Positions 31,118-43,137 of a DNA stretch of 64,000 nucleotides are shown piece after piece; position 1 is the first letter of the stretch; each line of letters opens with the position of its first letter. Under the pieces are notes generated by a model. It worked only from the letters and a program-made list of their open reading frames with translations, had not been told where the DNA came from and ran no database searches. Position numbers and translations under genes: made by a program. Location: NCBI GenBank assembly GCA_013399875.1, contig VXAZ01003263.1, forward strand, positions 806,001-870,000. The letters are read 5' to 3'. This DNA comes from Gymnorhina tibicen. Its lineage: Eukaryota > Chordata > Aves > Passeriformes > Artamidae.

Positions 31118-31682
31118 GGCTTGAGGGTCACAGGCTGGAGGGGATCTCGGGAGGTCTCTAGTCCTATCCCCTGCCCAAAGAAGGGCCAGCTCTGGGGTCA
31201 GATCAGGCTCCTTATGGCTTGCAGCCTTCAGAGCTTGAAACCCTCCTCAGAGAGGGATGGCACAGACTCTTGGGGTGACCTGCTCCATTCCCCATGGGAA
31301 CACCTCGGAAAAAGCTTCTCCTTAAATCCAGTCTAAACCTGTTGCCACTCGTACTTCTTGTCTCTTCCCTCCCAACCTGCGCCGCTGTGAGGGGCCTGGC
31401 TCCATCTCCTCAAGGACTTCCTGTGGGTGCTGGGGGGCTGCCAGGTGCCTCCAACGCCATCCCTTCTCCAGGCTGCCTCTTCTCCCTCCTCACAGTGCGA
31501 GTGCTCCAGCCCCACTGCCTCGGGTGCTCCCAAGCCCCTTCCAGCTTGTCCACATCTTTCCTGTGTCAGGTGACAAAACCAGATGCAGTATCTGGATGTG
31601 GCCTGACAAGAGTCACACAGACAGGGACAATCCCTTCCCTTGATCAACTGGCTGCGCTCCCCCTCACGCTGCCCAGATTATT
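31118..31682 (-). repeat. CR1 LINE 3' region, 5'-truncated
   Basis: The plus strand is the reverse complement of CR1. It starts at the element's 3' end with GGTCACAGGCTGGAGG and GGATCTCGGGAGGTCT, then CTTCTCCTTAAATCCAGTCT and CTGTTGCCACTCGTACTTCT, and ends in ORF2 with TTGTCCACATCTTTCCTGTG and GTATCTGGATGTGGCCTGAC. The subfamily differs from the copy at 13415. The long open frame on the plus strand (31294-31836) is antisense CR1 and not a gene. Confidence 0.88.
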
Positions 31683-32181
31683 TGTTTCTTCTAGTTCAGA
31701 CAAAAAGAAATTACACCAGGGTTATAAAGAGCCAAAACCTCCATATGGCTTTAAAATGACCATCAGTACCAGCATGAATTCAAGGGATGCAATTTTTCCA
31801 AACTTGGACAATCTTACTCATTGTCCTCTTTACTAATTTTATCTGGAAAAAGAAATTTTATTTGGAAAAGACATGAAGGAAGATAGATAGGGTAACACTC
31901 CATACTGTCATGCCTATTAGATCTTCTAAGGATACTGTAACCAAGTGGGTATTAGTCATCCAGCTCCTGGAACATAATTCTCCAAGACTAGTTAGCTATG
32001 AAATTCCCTCTACAAGGAATGGGGAGAGTTATGTGCCTGTTCCAAAGATTTATGTGTTTTCCTGTAGACGTGGATTAGACACTTGTCTGAGACTGGGATT
32101 CATTGCTTCAAATTTCCGCTCCAAATCCAGGCTCCAATTTGTATTTTTGGCTGTGGAGAACTGACTCAGAACTTTTATTTG

Positions 32182-32201
32182 AAAAAAAAAAAAAAAAAAA
32201 A
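32182..32201. repeat. poly(A) run of 20
   Basis: Twenty uninterrupted A residues on the plus strand, the longest homopolymer in the window. I see no LINE or processed pseudogene just to its left, so I call it a simple tract, likely length-variable. Confidence 0.85.
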
Positions 32202-35200
32202 TGGGAGTAAGGTGGCAGTGGAAGTGGTATAACAGATTTAAGAGACTGAAGATTAAAGTATTCACTTAAGAATTAGCAGGTTCAAACTTGCATTTTCCAG
32301 CTCCCAGGAGAGCACACCTTACTGCTGGTTACAGGTTGCTGAAACAAAACCACTACGGAGCAAAGAATGAGAGACTTGCAAGGACCGGGAAAAGCAGCAA
32401 GGATGTGTAACCACTCTGAATTAATAAACCACTTGTTTATTGCAAGTATCTGGCTGCTGAATCATGAACTATACACATTTCAGTATTTTTCAGCATCAAT
32501 GAAAAATTGGTTTAAATATGAGCATTTCTCCAAAGATAAATTTTCTTTCATTTTTTCCCCACTCTTCAGCACTCTTTGTTACATATGTTTTACATTTCCT
32601 TATTAAGAGAAGATAAAATTGGTCTCTTCTTATTTCTACAGAAACTCAAGGGCCTTTGTAGTATTATGCAAGGAACAGACATCAACACCTATATTTAAGC
32701 ATGACATATTATAAGCTTATATTATCATTTACAATTTGACTCCATTTTAACTATTTGGACTGTAAAGCTCCACAGTGAGTCTTTGCCTCAGGCAATTTTT
32801 TTTTTTCTGGAAGGCATAAGCAAATATAGTTCAGTCGTTTCAGAGTGAAGGGGGGGAAAACCCAATTTTGCCAATATTTATACAGTTTCAGTGTTTCAAT
32901 GAGAATCTCCAGTGCCTCTATATTTCAGAGCAGGGACTTGACTTCTGGCAGAGAGGCTGCTCTCATGGCAAAGAGCCTTTGCTGTCACACTGAAAATCTG
33001 TGAAAATTTGAGTGAAATAAAGCCCTCTGAAAATACTACTTGTATACACATTGCACAGGTTTGTTAGAGGTGGTAATTCAATTATCAAAATATTTTCCTT
33101 GTATTAACTCTGCTTCCTACTCAGGAAGGCAGTACTATCTCTGACTAAGGCTCCTATCTCGGACAGGAGAGCAGAGTCTTTTTACACAAGGGAAAGCAGA
33201 CACAGGCTGATGCACGGGAAAGAGTGAGGGATGGGACAAGGACTGGGAAGGGCAAAGAGCATCATGGCTACAGGTTGCGGACAGCTGAGATGGTAGTCTC
33301 ATGTGTCTCATCTCACTCCAGATAGCAGAGAATATGTTCTTCCCAAAAAGTATTTCAGAGGAAAAAATATTATAATCAAAATATGATTTTTAAAATTCTC
33401 TGCTGCCCTTCATACTCATTTTTATCAGTCATTTATTCCTGCAGATCTAGACTGGATGATCTTTAATGCCCTGTAGCTCCATTTATTTACATCTTACTTT
33501 TATTACTTTTATGAGTCAAAGATTTTTCTCCTAAGCACTTGATTGTAAGACTTAGCTAGTTTAGGGAACTATTAAAAAAAAAACCCTGAAAAGTATAATT
33601 TAAAAAACAGAGTTAAGATTTTTTTCCCTCTCCCATTTGTTTTTTCTCAGTTAAGCACAGACTTCAATAGCATAGATGTTTGCTTATAAGGACCTATATT
33701 TTACTTGGATCAAATTTAATGTTAAAATTACCGAATTTTTTAGCTCTTAATAAACTGCTAATATTTAGTCAAGTCCTTCAACCATAAGAAATGCACACCA
33801 ACACTGTTCAATGCATACTTATTCTCAGGGACTGCATTTGAAGACAGAAAAGAAACAAAACTTGTCTTTGCCCATGCCACTTTTAACATGGCTCTGCTGC
33901 CAGTGAGCAATATTTTGGTACTATAAACTAGAAAAAGGCCATCAAATAAAATCCATCAGCAAAGAGCCATCACTTAAGTTTTTACTGACCACCAACTTGT
34001 AGTGCTGACCAGGAGGTTGAGAAAAGGGATATTCTAAACCCTAATGCCTGCAAAGAAAACCATAAGACTCACAATGATGCCAGAATTTATTTCTTTCTCT
34101 TCTTTTATAAGATGCCTCAAAATTTAAGCTGATGTTTACGAAAGCTTACAATTCCTTAGGTCCAAAAGACCCCACCAAATACACTGATGAAGATGATCCT
34201 CCTTCCAAACAAAAACCTCATGAAAGGAATCTTAAAAACGTAAAAGGTTTCACCTAATCTACATTTCATAATAATGCATCACTGTTACCTGATTGGGCAA
34301 TAGCTTGTTTTTCTCTTCAGGAAAAGGGAAAAAATACTGGAAAAAAGGAAAGAAGGAAAATACTACCACAGATATTTCCTGAAGAATTTTTTTTTTTAGC
34401 CGCTGACACTTTAAGCCCTAACCTATGCACAAGTCTTCCATAATTATTAAAACTGCAAAATACTCTGTAAGACATGTAGTCACTAAAATGCAACAGAGAC
34501 CTGTTAAACAAACAACCTTAAATTGTTTTACTTTATGTGAGCTAGGTAGTAAGAGAATTATAGCATGTCTCTTTTTAAATTAAACTCTCAGCTTTCTTAG
34601 TTTCAGACCTGACATGGACACTCCGATACAGAATTTATCATACACCCAGATCAAGCAATTTAAGATTTTTTGGGGGGAGGGCAGGGGTAACAATTTAGGC
34701 ACATTTCACTGACAAAGAAAACTGCTTATAATTAGTAATAAAATTTGCATTCCTTTTGAAGAATTACAATATAAAATGTAGCAAAATAAAATAAAACAAT
34801 ATGGGGTATTTGTATAAAATCAGTAATGATAACCATAGTCTAAGAAAAGTATCGTTTTATGCATATGCAAATGCCAATTTTCACATTAAGAGATGAATCT
34901 CCCTCCTCAGGAGTTAACAGCGCCACCATTAACGACTTTTTATTGTTCTGTATTTTCAAAGAACTCTTAAAGCATTGATAAGTATGTCTTAAATGTTTGT
35001 ATGTAGGTTTTGGTGTTACAGAGGCTCTCAGGACGTGTCATCAACAGCTTAACCATTATGGTCATAAGGCACCACATCCATTCCCTTCCAAAGTGAAGGA
35101 CCACACTTCATTTCTGACACAATGTGAACATAAATGTAAAGCATGTTTCACAAATTCACATCTCTAGCCTCTCTGATCATTTCAACTGTTAGTAACAAGA

Positions 35201-38200
35201 ACAAAATAATTTCTACTGTTCCTCAAAAGGCAAAACTAACAACAGCCTTTCTAGGTTCATCTCAAATTAGGCCACGTGCCTAATAATGCCAGTGTGTAAG
35301 AATGGCTCTTAATGCTTCTGACACAACAAATTAAAAAAAGATCAGAAACATTCACCCATGTGGCAGCTGCTCACCTGCCCCCCCAGTCCTGCTTTAACTG
35401 AGCTTTCAGCTCCTCCTGGTTCTGTCTCGGTTACAGCAGCAGCAACCGGCAGAGCTGCATCCATCCTCTCTACTGAACTTCCACAAAGCACGTCTGAATT
35501 CGTGCAGAGGGTGGCTGACATGCTCATGGTGATGGTTCAAGTGCTCAGTCATCTTCAGATGACTGACCTCTTGGCTGAGTTGCATATTTTTTACTATAAA
35601 AATAAAGGAGAAGTGCAGGAAAGAAAAGCCTGGGGACAAGAAGTCAAATGAATTTCTGAGCATGGAGGTAGAAGTAAATAACAAACAAATCATTGACTTA
35701 AAATGAGTTATAATGAATCCAATAGCACTATGAATGCATGCACAGTGTTGTTGTTAGTTCATCACTAAGTATGGTCCAGTTCTTTATATTACTGAATTTG
35801 CAAAATATTCTGTAAAACGTGTAAGGTCACTAAGATGAAATGGATATCTATTAATATCAAATGAAACCCTTAAAATTATTTCACTTCATGTGAGCTAACC
35901 AGTGAGAGAATAATATCATGTCTCAACTCTTCTAAGCAAATACTCTGTTGCAACAGGTTTATTTTTAAATTGGGGCAATCGGCTTACCTAAAGTGAAATT
36001 ACAACTTTTATTTAATTTTTTATAAGGATCCTTTTTGCTTATAAAGACACTTTTATTTAACTTTTGTGCTTATATGAAGTCATTTAAAAGCCAGTTGCTA
36101 AAATGCCTATGAAGTGAAGCTGGAGGGGTAAACCATTTACCCTTGATGCCTACATTCACTAATCCATAGGACACAGAACCACGTAACACACAAATTACCG
36201 CAGAGACTAACACATCATCAAGTACCTTACAATGGGAATGTTAAAATGAAAGTTGCAAAGGCTACCAACCAATATGGCCTCTCCTGCCACCTGTTGCTAG
36301 AGTCACTTTCTCTCCTGCAAAGGCAAAACCCATTCCCTGAGCTGCTCCCTGGAACCAACCAGCTGAGCCTGAGATGAGACATCATGAACTTGCACATGGT
36401 GGCAAGGTCTGAGCCAAGCTTGAACTGTGGGGCTTAAATTCAGGAGACTGATGGCAAATTGCATGGTGAGGGCAGGACTGAGCACACGGATACGCGTCCT
36501 GGGGACATGGAAGAGGAACTTCAATGATAGGGCAAGGACGCAGGCGCAGCGAAGAAGGAAGAGGCTGCTAGCTTGTGGGATGCAGCCCAGTGAAAGCTGT
36601 GGTGGATGAGAATGCCAGCTGAAGAGAGGTTCCATTCCGAGAGCAAAGAAATGCTTTCCTATTTAATTTCTGCTGTTTAATTGCACCCTCTAATGGTATT
36701 TAGGAAACACCATTTACTTCGATTACAGGTGAGGCTATAAAACAGAAAAGTTGCACAATTGCTTCTGCTTCAAGTCAGTATTCCAAAGATTTCACAACTC
36801 CTGGAACAACCACACTACATTCCCTCACTTGAAACCACTCAATGGAGCTCAAAAAACCTGGGAAAAAACCCAGCTTCGATTTCTCCTTCCCCCCAAGATC
36901 ACAGATGAATGAAGACTTGTATTCAGCAAGTGGAATAAATGTTACATTTTTTTCACCAGTGGAACTGGTGCCTGTAACTATACCTATTAAGTAAAATGCA
37001 TTTTCGTCATTCAAGAAATCATCCATATTCTTTGGGTATAAGCAGAATACTCACTCATGTCACTTTCAGAAGTAAGCGATTACACAGAGAAGAATGAAAA
37101 ACTACAGTGTAACTATTCCCAAGACAAGATCTGAAATATAACTAATATTAAATATGAAAACACTATTCTGAAGATTTTGTCTTCATTCAGATAGAAGATC
37201 AAACTATCCTTGTACAATGGAAGAACTTATTCTTCCATACTAAATCCTCTTATACCTCTGGAAAAATAGAAAAAATCCAAGTTTCTCATGGTACTGAGTA
37301 TATCCTGTATGTTCTTCCACATTCAAAGAAGTGCATCATTCCTCTTCATACAATTATAATAAAAAAACAACCAAACAGGAGACCAAAGAGCTGTGAGCAC
37401 ATTCAAATCTTGTGTTAATTCATAAATCAAACTCCCTCTGAAGTCGCCAGCTGTTCCTATTTCCCATGGATCGGATTAAATTTTGGCTGAGTCTGGCATA
37501 AGTTAACAAGCAAAATTTGCTAGTGCAGGCACTGGGGACACAATGGCATGGCTCTTTTAAATCTCCAATCTTGATCCAAGCTTAGCCAAAAGTGTGAAAG
37601 AAAACACAGATGTAGTTAGTTTTTGCTCAATTAATGGGGCACAGCAGAATTCCCTGTCCGTACACATCATTCTGCTGGTAGATAATAGAAGTAAGTGACA
37701 GAACAAGCCATGGGAGGACTCACAACCTATTTAACAGAATAGCACCCAGGTCATTCAGACAAATACATTGTCTTCAATATAAAATGGCAGTTTTGAGGTC
37801 AGAAGTGTATGGCAATAATTAGATGCTCAATGTTAAACCAGACCAGGGAGGTGGCTTACAGCTATTCTCTTAATAGCATCTGCCAGGCTTCCTAACAGCA
37901 TTTAAAATAGTGCCTGGACTGCCTGATGTGGCTGGAGAACACAGCTTTATCTAGCATATCCATTAACAATAAAAACCGGAGACAGACTTGTCACAGGTTA
38001 CAGTGTTCAGGTTGAGGGCTTCTACAGAAGTCATTTAGGTATGATAACCTCATTAAAACTGTGCTCAGAAGCTGCTATTTTGACACCCGTGACACATTAA
38101 ATGCTTGTCAGGAAGCCAGTCATCATTAATATCTCTATTTCTCCTGCTGCATAGAAAGGCTGAAATTGAGTTTTACTGTTTATAGTTTTGTCTGTTGTTT

Positions 38201-38460
38201 CAGAATCATTCTTTCTAGATTGAGCTGAAAAAAAAAAATCTGGCCAATGTTACCCAGATTTAAGTTGTATGTCTTGCATTCCTGTAGCTCAATCAAAAAA
38301 TTTCAGTCCTGCTTTATAAACCATCTTCACACAAGACCATTACATAAACCATTTGGAGACAGCTGAATAACGCTGACCAGCATGTGGTCAGCATTTTTTT
38401 GTCTGATAAATTGACATAACCTCATCTAAAAACTTTAAAAACCCCCTTTTAAAAGTGTAA

Positions 38461-38518
38461 AAACTAAAAAAAAAAACCAAAAAACCAAACAAAACCCCCA
38501 CAACTAAAAAAAAAAAAT
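38461..38518. repeat. A-rich low-complexity tract
   Basis: A-runs broken by CC and CAAAC units on the plus strand. No retroelement body is recognisable next to it. Confidence 0.7.
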
Positions 38519-39971
38519 TTAGATGAGTTAAACTCTACTATTGCTCTCAGTCTTTCTCAGATACACCAAACCTGAAATCTTAAAATATTAAGAATAATCT
38601 TAACATTTCCACTGCCTGCACCGAACCACTTCAGTTCACACAGACTCCTTCAGGGTATTCAGAAACCGTGTGGTTGAAAGTCTCCTTGTGGATTTCACTG
38701 CATGAGATACCAGGCCATTCCCAAGGATGAAAATAAGCCTGGTTATTTCCCAACAAGTTTGACATTGTTTTGCTGTTTCCTGAATGAGCGTATCAGTCCT
38801 TGGCTACCACACAAATCATCCAGTCAGGACAGGCTATTTTTATCGTTCCCAGATGGTCTTTATGTACTTTCATGCATGACATGAGCTTTGCAGGATACAA
38901 CCACTCTGTCGACCTTGGTGCATGTGAAACTGTTTTCTCCAAGTAAAGAAAGGTAGGAGCTGTGTCGTACACATGGGTACATCTATTCATAGCTATGTCA
39001 TGCACTTCAGCTAGCACTGCATCATTTCATTTTCACAATGTACCTTGAAATTTGTCATTGGCAGGAGTTCAATTTGTGTCATAAAAAACACACTGTCTCC
39101 AGTTTCAGTTCAATCTAGTTATCTGCTGCTTCCAAAGGGAAACATGACAAGGCATCTGCATTCAGGAGTTGAATAGTACTTTTGACCCCAGCTCTATTTT
39201 GACAGCAAACACTCAGCCATTATCACCCATTTCTGAAATTATATTGGAGATACTATTGACAGTCAGCATCTGAATAAACTCTTCCAAAAAATTCCCTTGA
39301 GGCTGTCTTCACATAGTCTTGGAAGTAGTGAGAAAAAAGTCCACACTCAAATATTTGACCTCAGGGTTATTAAAACTACCTGACTGAAACATTACAATCA
39401 AATACCTCTAGGAAAGCCAACAGAACCCACGAATTACATTCCTTTTTGAGGATAACCAGCTATTCATATAGATTGCTGCTTAGCAAAATGGGTAACTTAC
39501 CACCTGTACAGCAATTCATGTAAGTGGACATAACATGGTGTTAGTAGACACAATAAAAACAATTTTGACACCGCCAAGATGCTCGTAGCCTCTGAAGGCT
39601 CCTTCCACACTGAAGTACAGCAAAACACAACTGTAGTTTGGGAGACCACAGAGAAGGTGAAGCCCATGGTACAGAAGTTAAGAGTTTATCTACCCAGGAA
39701 TATCAGATTGGGAAAGAACCTGAGGTGTCCCTGGTGTTTCAACTGCCCTGCTTGGCTCATTACTGTGTAGCTCCAGGCCATAACTGAAACCCAACTACAC
39801 ATCAACGAGGGGCACTGACACATGACAGAAAACACCTGAGGACTTGGACTTGTAAGTAAGGCAGCAAATAACAACTTCTGTACAACAGCTATTCCAGGAA
39901 CTTGCTAGACTGGTTTTCATATTCTGCTTCTGTTCTGGGCATTACATCAACTTACAACAACTTAAAGAGAA

Positions 39972-40004
39972 GTTGTTGTTGATGATGGTGATGGTGATGA
40001 TGAA
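39972..40004. repeat. (GTT)n-(GAT/GGT)n trinucleotide microsatellite
   Basis: Three GTT units pass into GATGATGGTGATGGTGATGA. It is an imperfect triplet repeat, probably polymorphic and noncoding. Confidence 0.75.
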
Positions 40005-43000
40005 TGGCATGCTGGTTTCAAATACTTTTAAATATGGAAGATGAGAAACATTTTATGGAGCTGCAAATATAACAAAAAAGTGACAGTACACATCAAGCCA
40101 TGGGACACAAAAAAGAGATGAAACATGCCTTTCTTCTCTCACTTGGAACAACTTCATAAATTTACTACAGTGCTGTAGCAAAATTCACTAAAGAACATTG
40201 TTTTCTGTGTCTGTTAGGGACTCATGGGAAAACTGCTCAGTCTGAAGTTCAAATTACCACTTCCAGTATTAAACTCCTTCATCTACAGTTTGACAGAGAA
40301 TTGACAATTTCCTTCACTGTGTTCAAAACTCTCTACAGTTTTAAAAGCATATCTGGTACTTGATACAATCACGCATTAACCTCTCTGACCTCAAAACCAA
40401 GGAAAAATAAACGCCCCATAACATACTAAAGAGAAAATGCCACTCCTAGATAGCTGAACTGTGCCTGTAAACTATTACTGGAACCACAGACACATTTTTG
40501 TTTGGTTGGCTTAGCTGCAGAGACCAGGGCTGAAGGCAGAATCAAGTCCCCAGGTATGTGCTCGCTCAGCACACCCTGGCTTACAACCTGGTAGGAGATG
40601 TGGGTCTCACTCAAAGTTCAGGGCAGAACTTTGGCCCTTCTCCTCAGCTTTGGGTAGGGAAGGACGCTGGTGTGTGGAAGGAGGCTGTGCCAGGATGAGG
40701 AGCTGTGATAAGCCTTCAGTCCATTCTGGGTGGGGATTGGCATCCCCAGGGGCCCCTGGTGTCACTCCAGCTGCTAAGTCTGAGCATACATTAGGTGCTA
40801 CCTTACTGTAAACAGCACCAATGGACAAAACCAAATGGATAAAAATCAGGATGTCCGATTCTGAAGTCTGGTTCAACTGCAGATTTGTTTTGTAACCTGG
40901 ATTTACATCTGGAAAGGTGTGTTTTATCAGCTTCAGTCAGCTCTAGGTAAGCTGGCTCTGGTGGGTTAAAGATGACAGGCAGGTATCAGCTGGCAGCTGT
41001 GAGGACTCCTGCCATGGCTCTGTCCACTACAGCACTGCTCCTGCCACTGAAAATGTCTCTGCTCAAGCGTGAATATGGTGCACAGGCAGCAATGTAGGTG
41101 TAAGTTGTATCTAATAATTAAAGAAAAAACCAGTGCTATATTAAGAGATCTATACACATTCAATTATTTTTCTGTACTTAAGTAAGGAGAAATCCTTTTC
41201 CAGAAAAAAAATTCACTAGGGTTTTACAATCACTCTCAAACTATCACCTTAAATAATGTAGTTTGACCACACAAGTGACTCGGGCAGTAAATGAAATTCA
41301 CAGTAAATCCAGAGAGAAATTACTTGTTAAAGTCTATTTATATGAGCTTAAAAATGTGTTGAGAAGAAACACATTTGTTTTCATGTCCTACACAATTCAT
41401 CTTGCCTTAAAAGCTTGGAATATAACAAAATTTTCTAACAAGCCACTAGCACCCGTAGAGAAAAACAGTCTTATCCAGAGATATCGTCCTTTTCTACCAA
41501 GTCTTATGTTTGGTCTTGTACAATCTCTAAGCCATTTTTGTGCTAGAGAAAGAAAAAACACCTGCAGTACTGAAAATTGTAAATAAGACTGTCATTTGAG
41601 CACTGAAATGAAGAGAAAATATTTCAAGCTTGTTTCATATTGTCCTAATGAAGTGTGTTTTGTAATTCAAAATAATGAGAAAAACAACACAGTTTAGGCT
41701 GAAGACTGATTCCCAAAGATTACATGTGATTCTCAATTCCAACTCTGCAACCTTGGGAAATACAACTTAATCTTTTCACTTAGATCTCACTGTAAACTGC
41801 TTTATAATAGTTCACTTAGGATTCATCCATCTCACCAGTGTTCTGTGATAATTAGATGGACAAAATACACAGAAAAAATGAAACAAAACCCCAAAATGAT
41901 AAAGCAAACCTTATAAAAGGATATGAACTACACATATCTTCACATTCAAAGTTCTCTTCAAGATACTTCATCTTCACAATAAAAAACCCAGCCTTGACTT
42001 CGAATTCAAGGTTGATTGAATTTCATCACAGTCCCAACCTTCCAGATCCTGCTAATTCAAATTATTAATTGGCAGATAGCCAGAAGAAGCAGGGGAGGGG
42101 AAATCTAATTTGTGCATGTGCTTAGACAACCAAAAATTCCCTTTACAATTGCTTATCTCCATATTCCCCCTGCTCATCTTCCAGAAAAGCAACAAAATAA
42201 GAGCAGAAGCACTGTCTTAACAGACGAGAATAAAGTGCTGAAAGTATAATCCATTTTCCAACAACTGCAGAAACACACATTCTTGCCTTTTTTGCTCTCC
42301 TTGTTCTCATTGCTGGTATTAGTAGTTATTTTTTAACTGCTGCACAATATGGCAAGTCCCTCTGACAGGAGATGTAAAGCCAAAGCCTCTTTCCCAAAGA
42401 ACTTTCAGTTAAAGCTCTTGACTAAACCCACTGGAGCTATTAAAGTAAAGGGTGAGACTTTATGGCTCTCAAGTGGAGCAGGGGCATGACAGTGATCCTG
42501 AGGTACTCAGAGAACCTCACTGCTTTCAGCTCTAAGGAAGGCACAGTTTACAAGGAAGAAGAGGAGGGATGCAGGGGGCTACATGTAAGTGCACAAAAAA
42601 TGGGTTTATCCACTTTCTAAGCTCGCTCTTTTTTATGTCACATCCCACAATTATTTTTGCCTTTTCTAATTTCTTTGTTATGCTTTTAAAACTTCCCTAT
42701 TTCTCCTTAGGGTTTTGGGTATTCAGAATGAAGGTTATCTTTATGCTGGGGTGGCTGAAACGTTGCAGTTTTCTATTCCAAGACACAGTTGACTAAACTT
42801 GGCAACATTTACAGTATCTGCTGAAATCAATACCTGACTTCCTCTATCCCAAGTAGCATTAATTAGATAACTGGCAGTAAAATAAAAAAGAGAAAAAAGG
42901 AAAAGATATGACGATCACTGTCATCTGTCTACTTTTGATATCAGTCACTTTTTACTGCTACCATTGAAAGAGTGAATGGTTAAATCTGAAAATATCTGTA

Positions 43001-43092
43001 GCATAAAATATACACAAAAATTCATACTCTGTTTTTACAGGTTATGTAGGTAATAGAAGAGCTGGAGCTAAAAGGAGTACATGAAATAAAAT

Positions 43093-43137
43093 AATCATTT
43101 AGATTGGAAAAGACCTTTAAGATCATGAAGTCCAAGT
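43093..43137 (-). repeat. short CR1 3'-end fragment
   Basis: AATCATTTAGATTGGAAAAG followed by ACCTTTAAGATCATGAAGTC is the reverse complement of a typical CR1 terminus. Only about 45 bases are recognisable. The GC-richer sequence to about 43320 could be a diverged continuation, but I cannot align it. Confidence 0.75.

Larger units (their letters stand above)
31683..43092. other. unannotated block, no gene seen
   Basis: AT-rich noncoding sequence with the poly(A) run at 32182, the A-rich tract at 38461 and the triplet repeat at 39972. A local CpG cluster lies at 36485-36552. GC-richer patches at about 36300-36610 and 40600-41050 carry no recognisable exon. Confidence 0.6.

Noticed and set aside
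31294..31836. 180-codon plus-strand open frame, the longest in the window
   Set aside because: It is mostly the antisense of a CR1 copy (31118-31682), with no homology of its own and no start or splice context.
35358..35651. 97-codon plus-strand frame with a leucine- and methionine-rich stretch
   Set aside because: I see no splice signals, no recognisable family and no CpG or GC signature of an exon. It overlaps an open minus-strand frame.
38372..38400. Hairpin GCTGACCA-GCATG-TGGTCAGC followed by a run of seven T, like an intrinsic or Pol III terminator
   Set aside because: Eight-base arms are expected several times by chance at this length, and no Pol III gene lies upstream.
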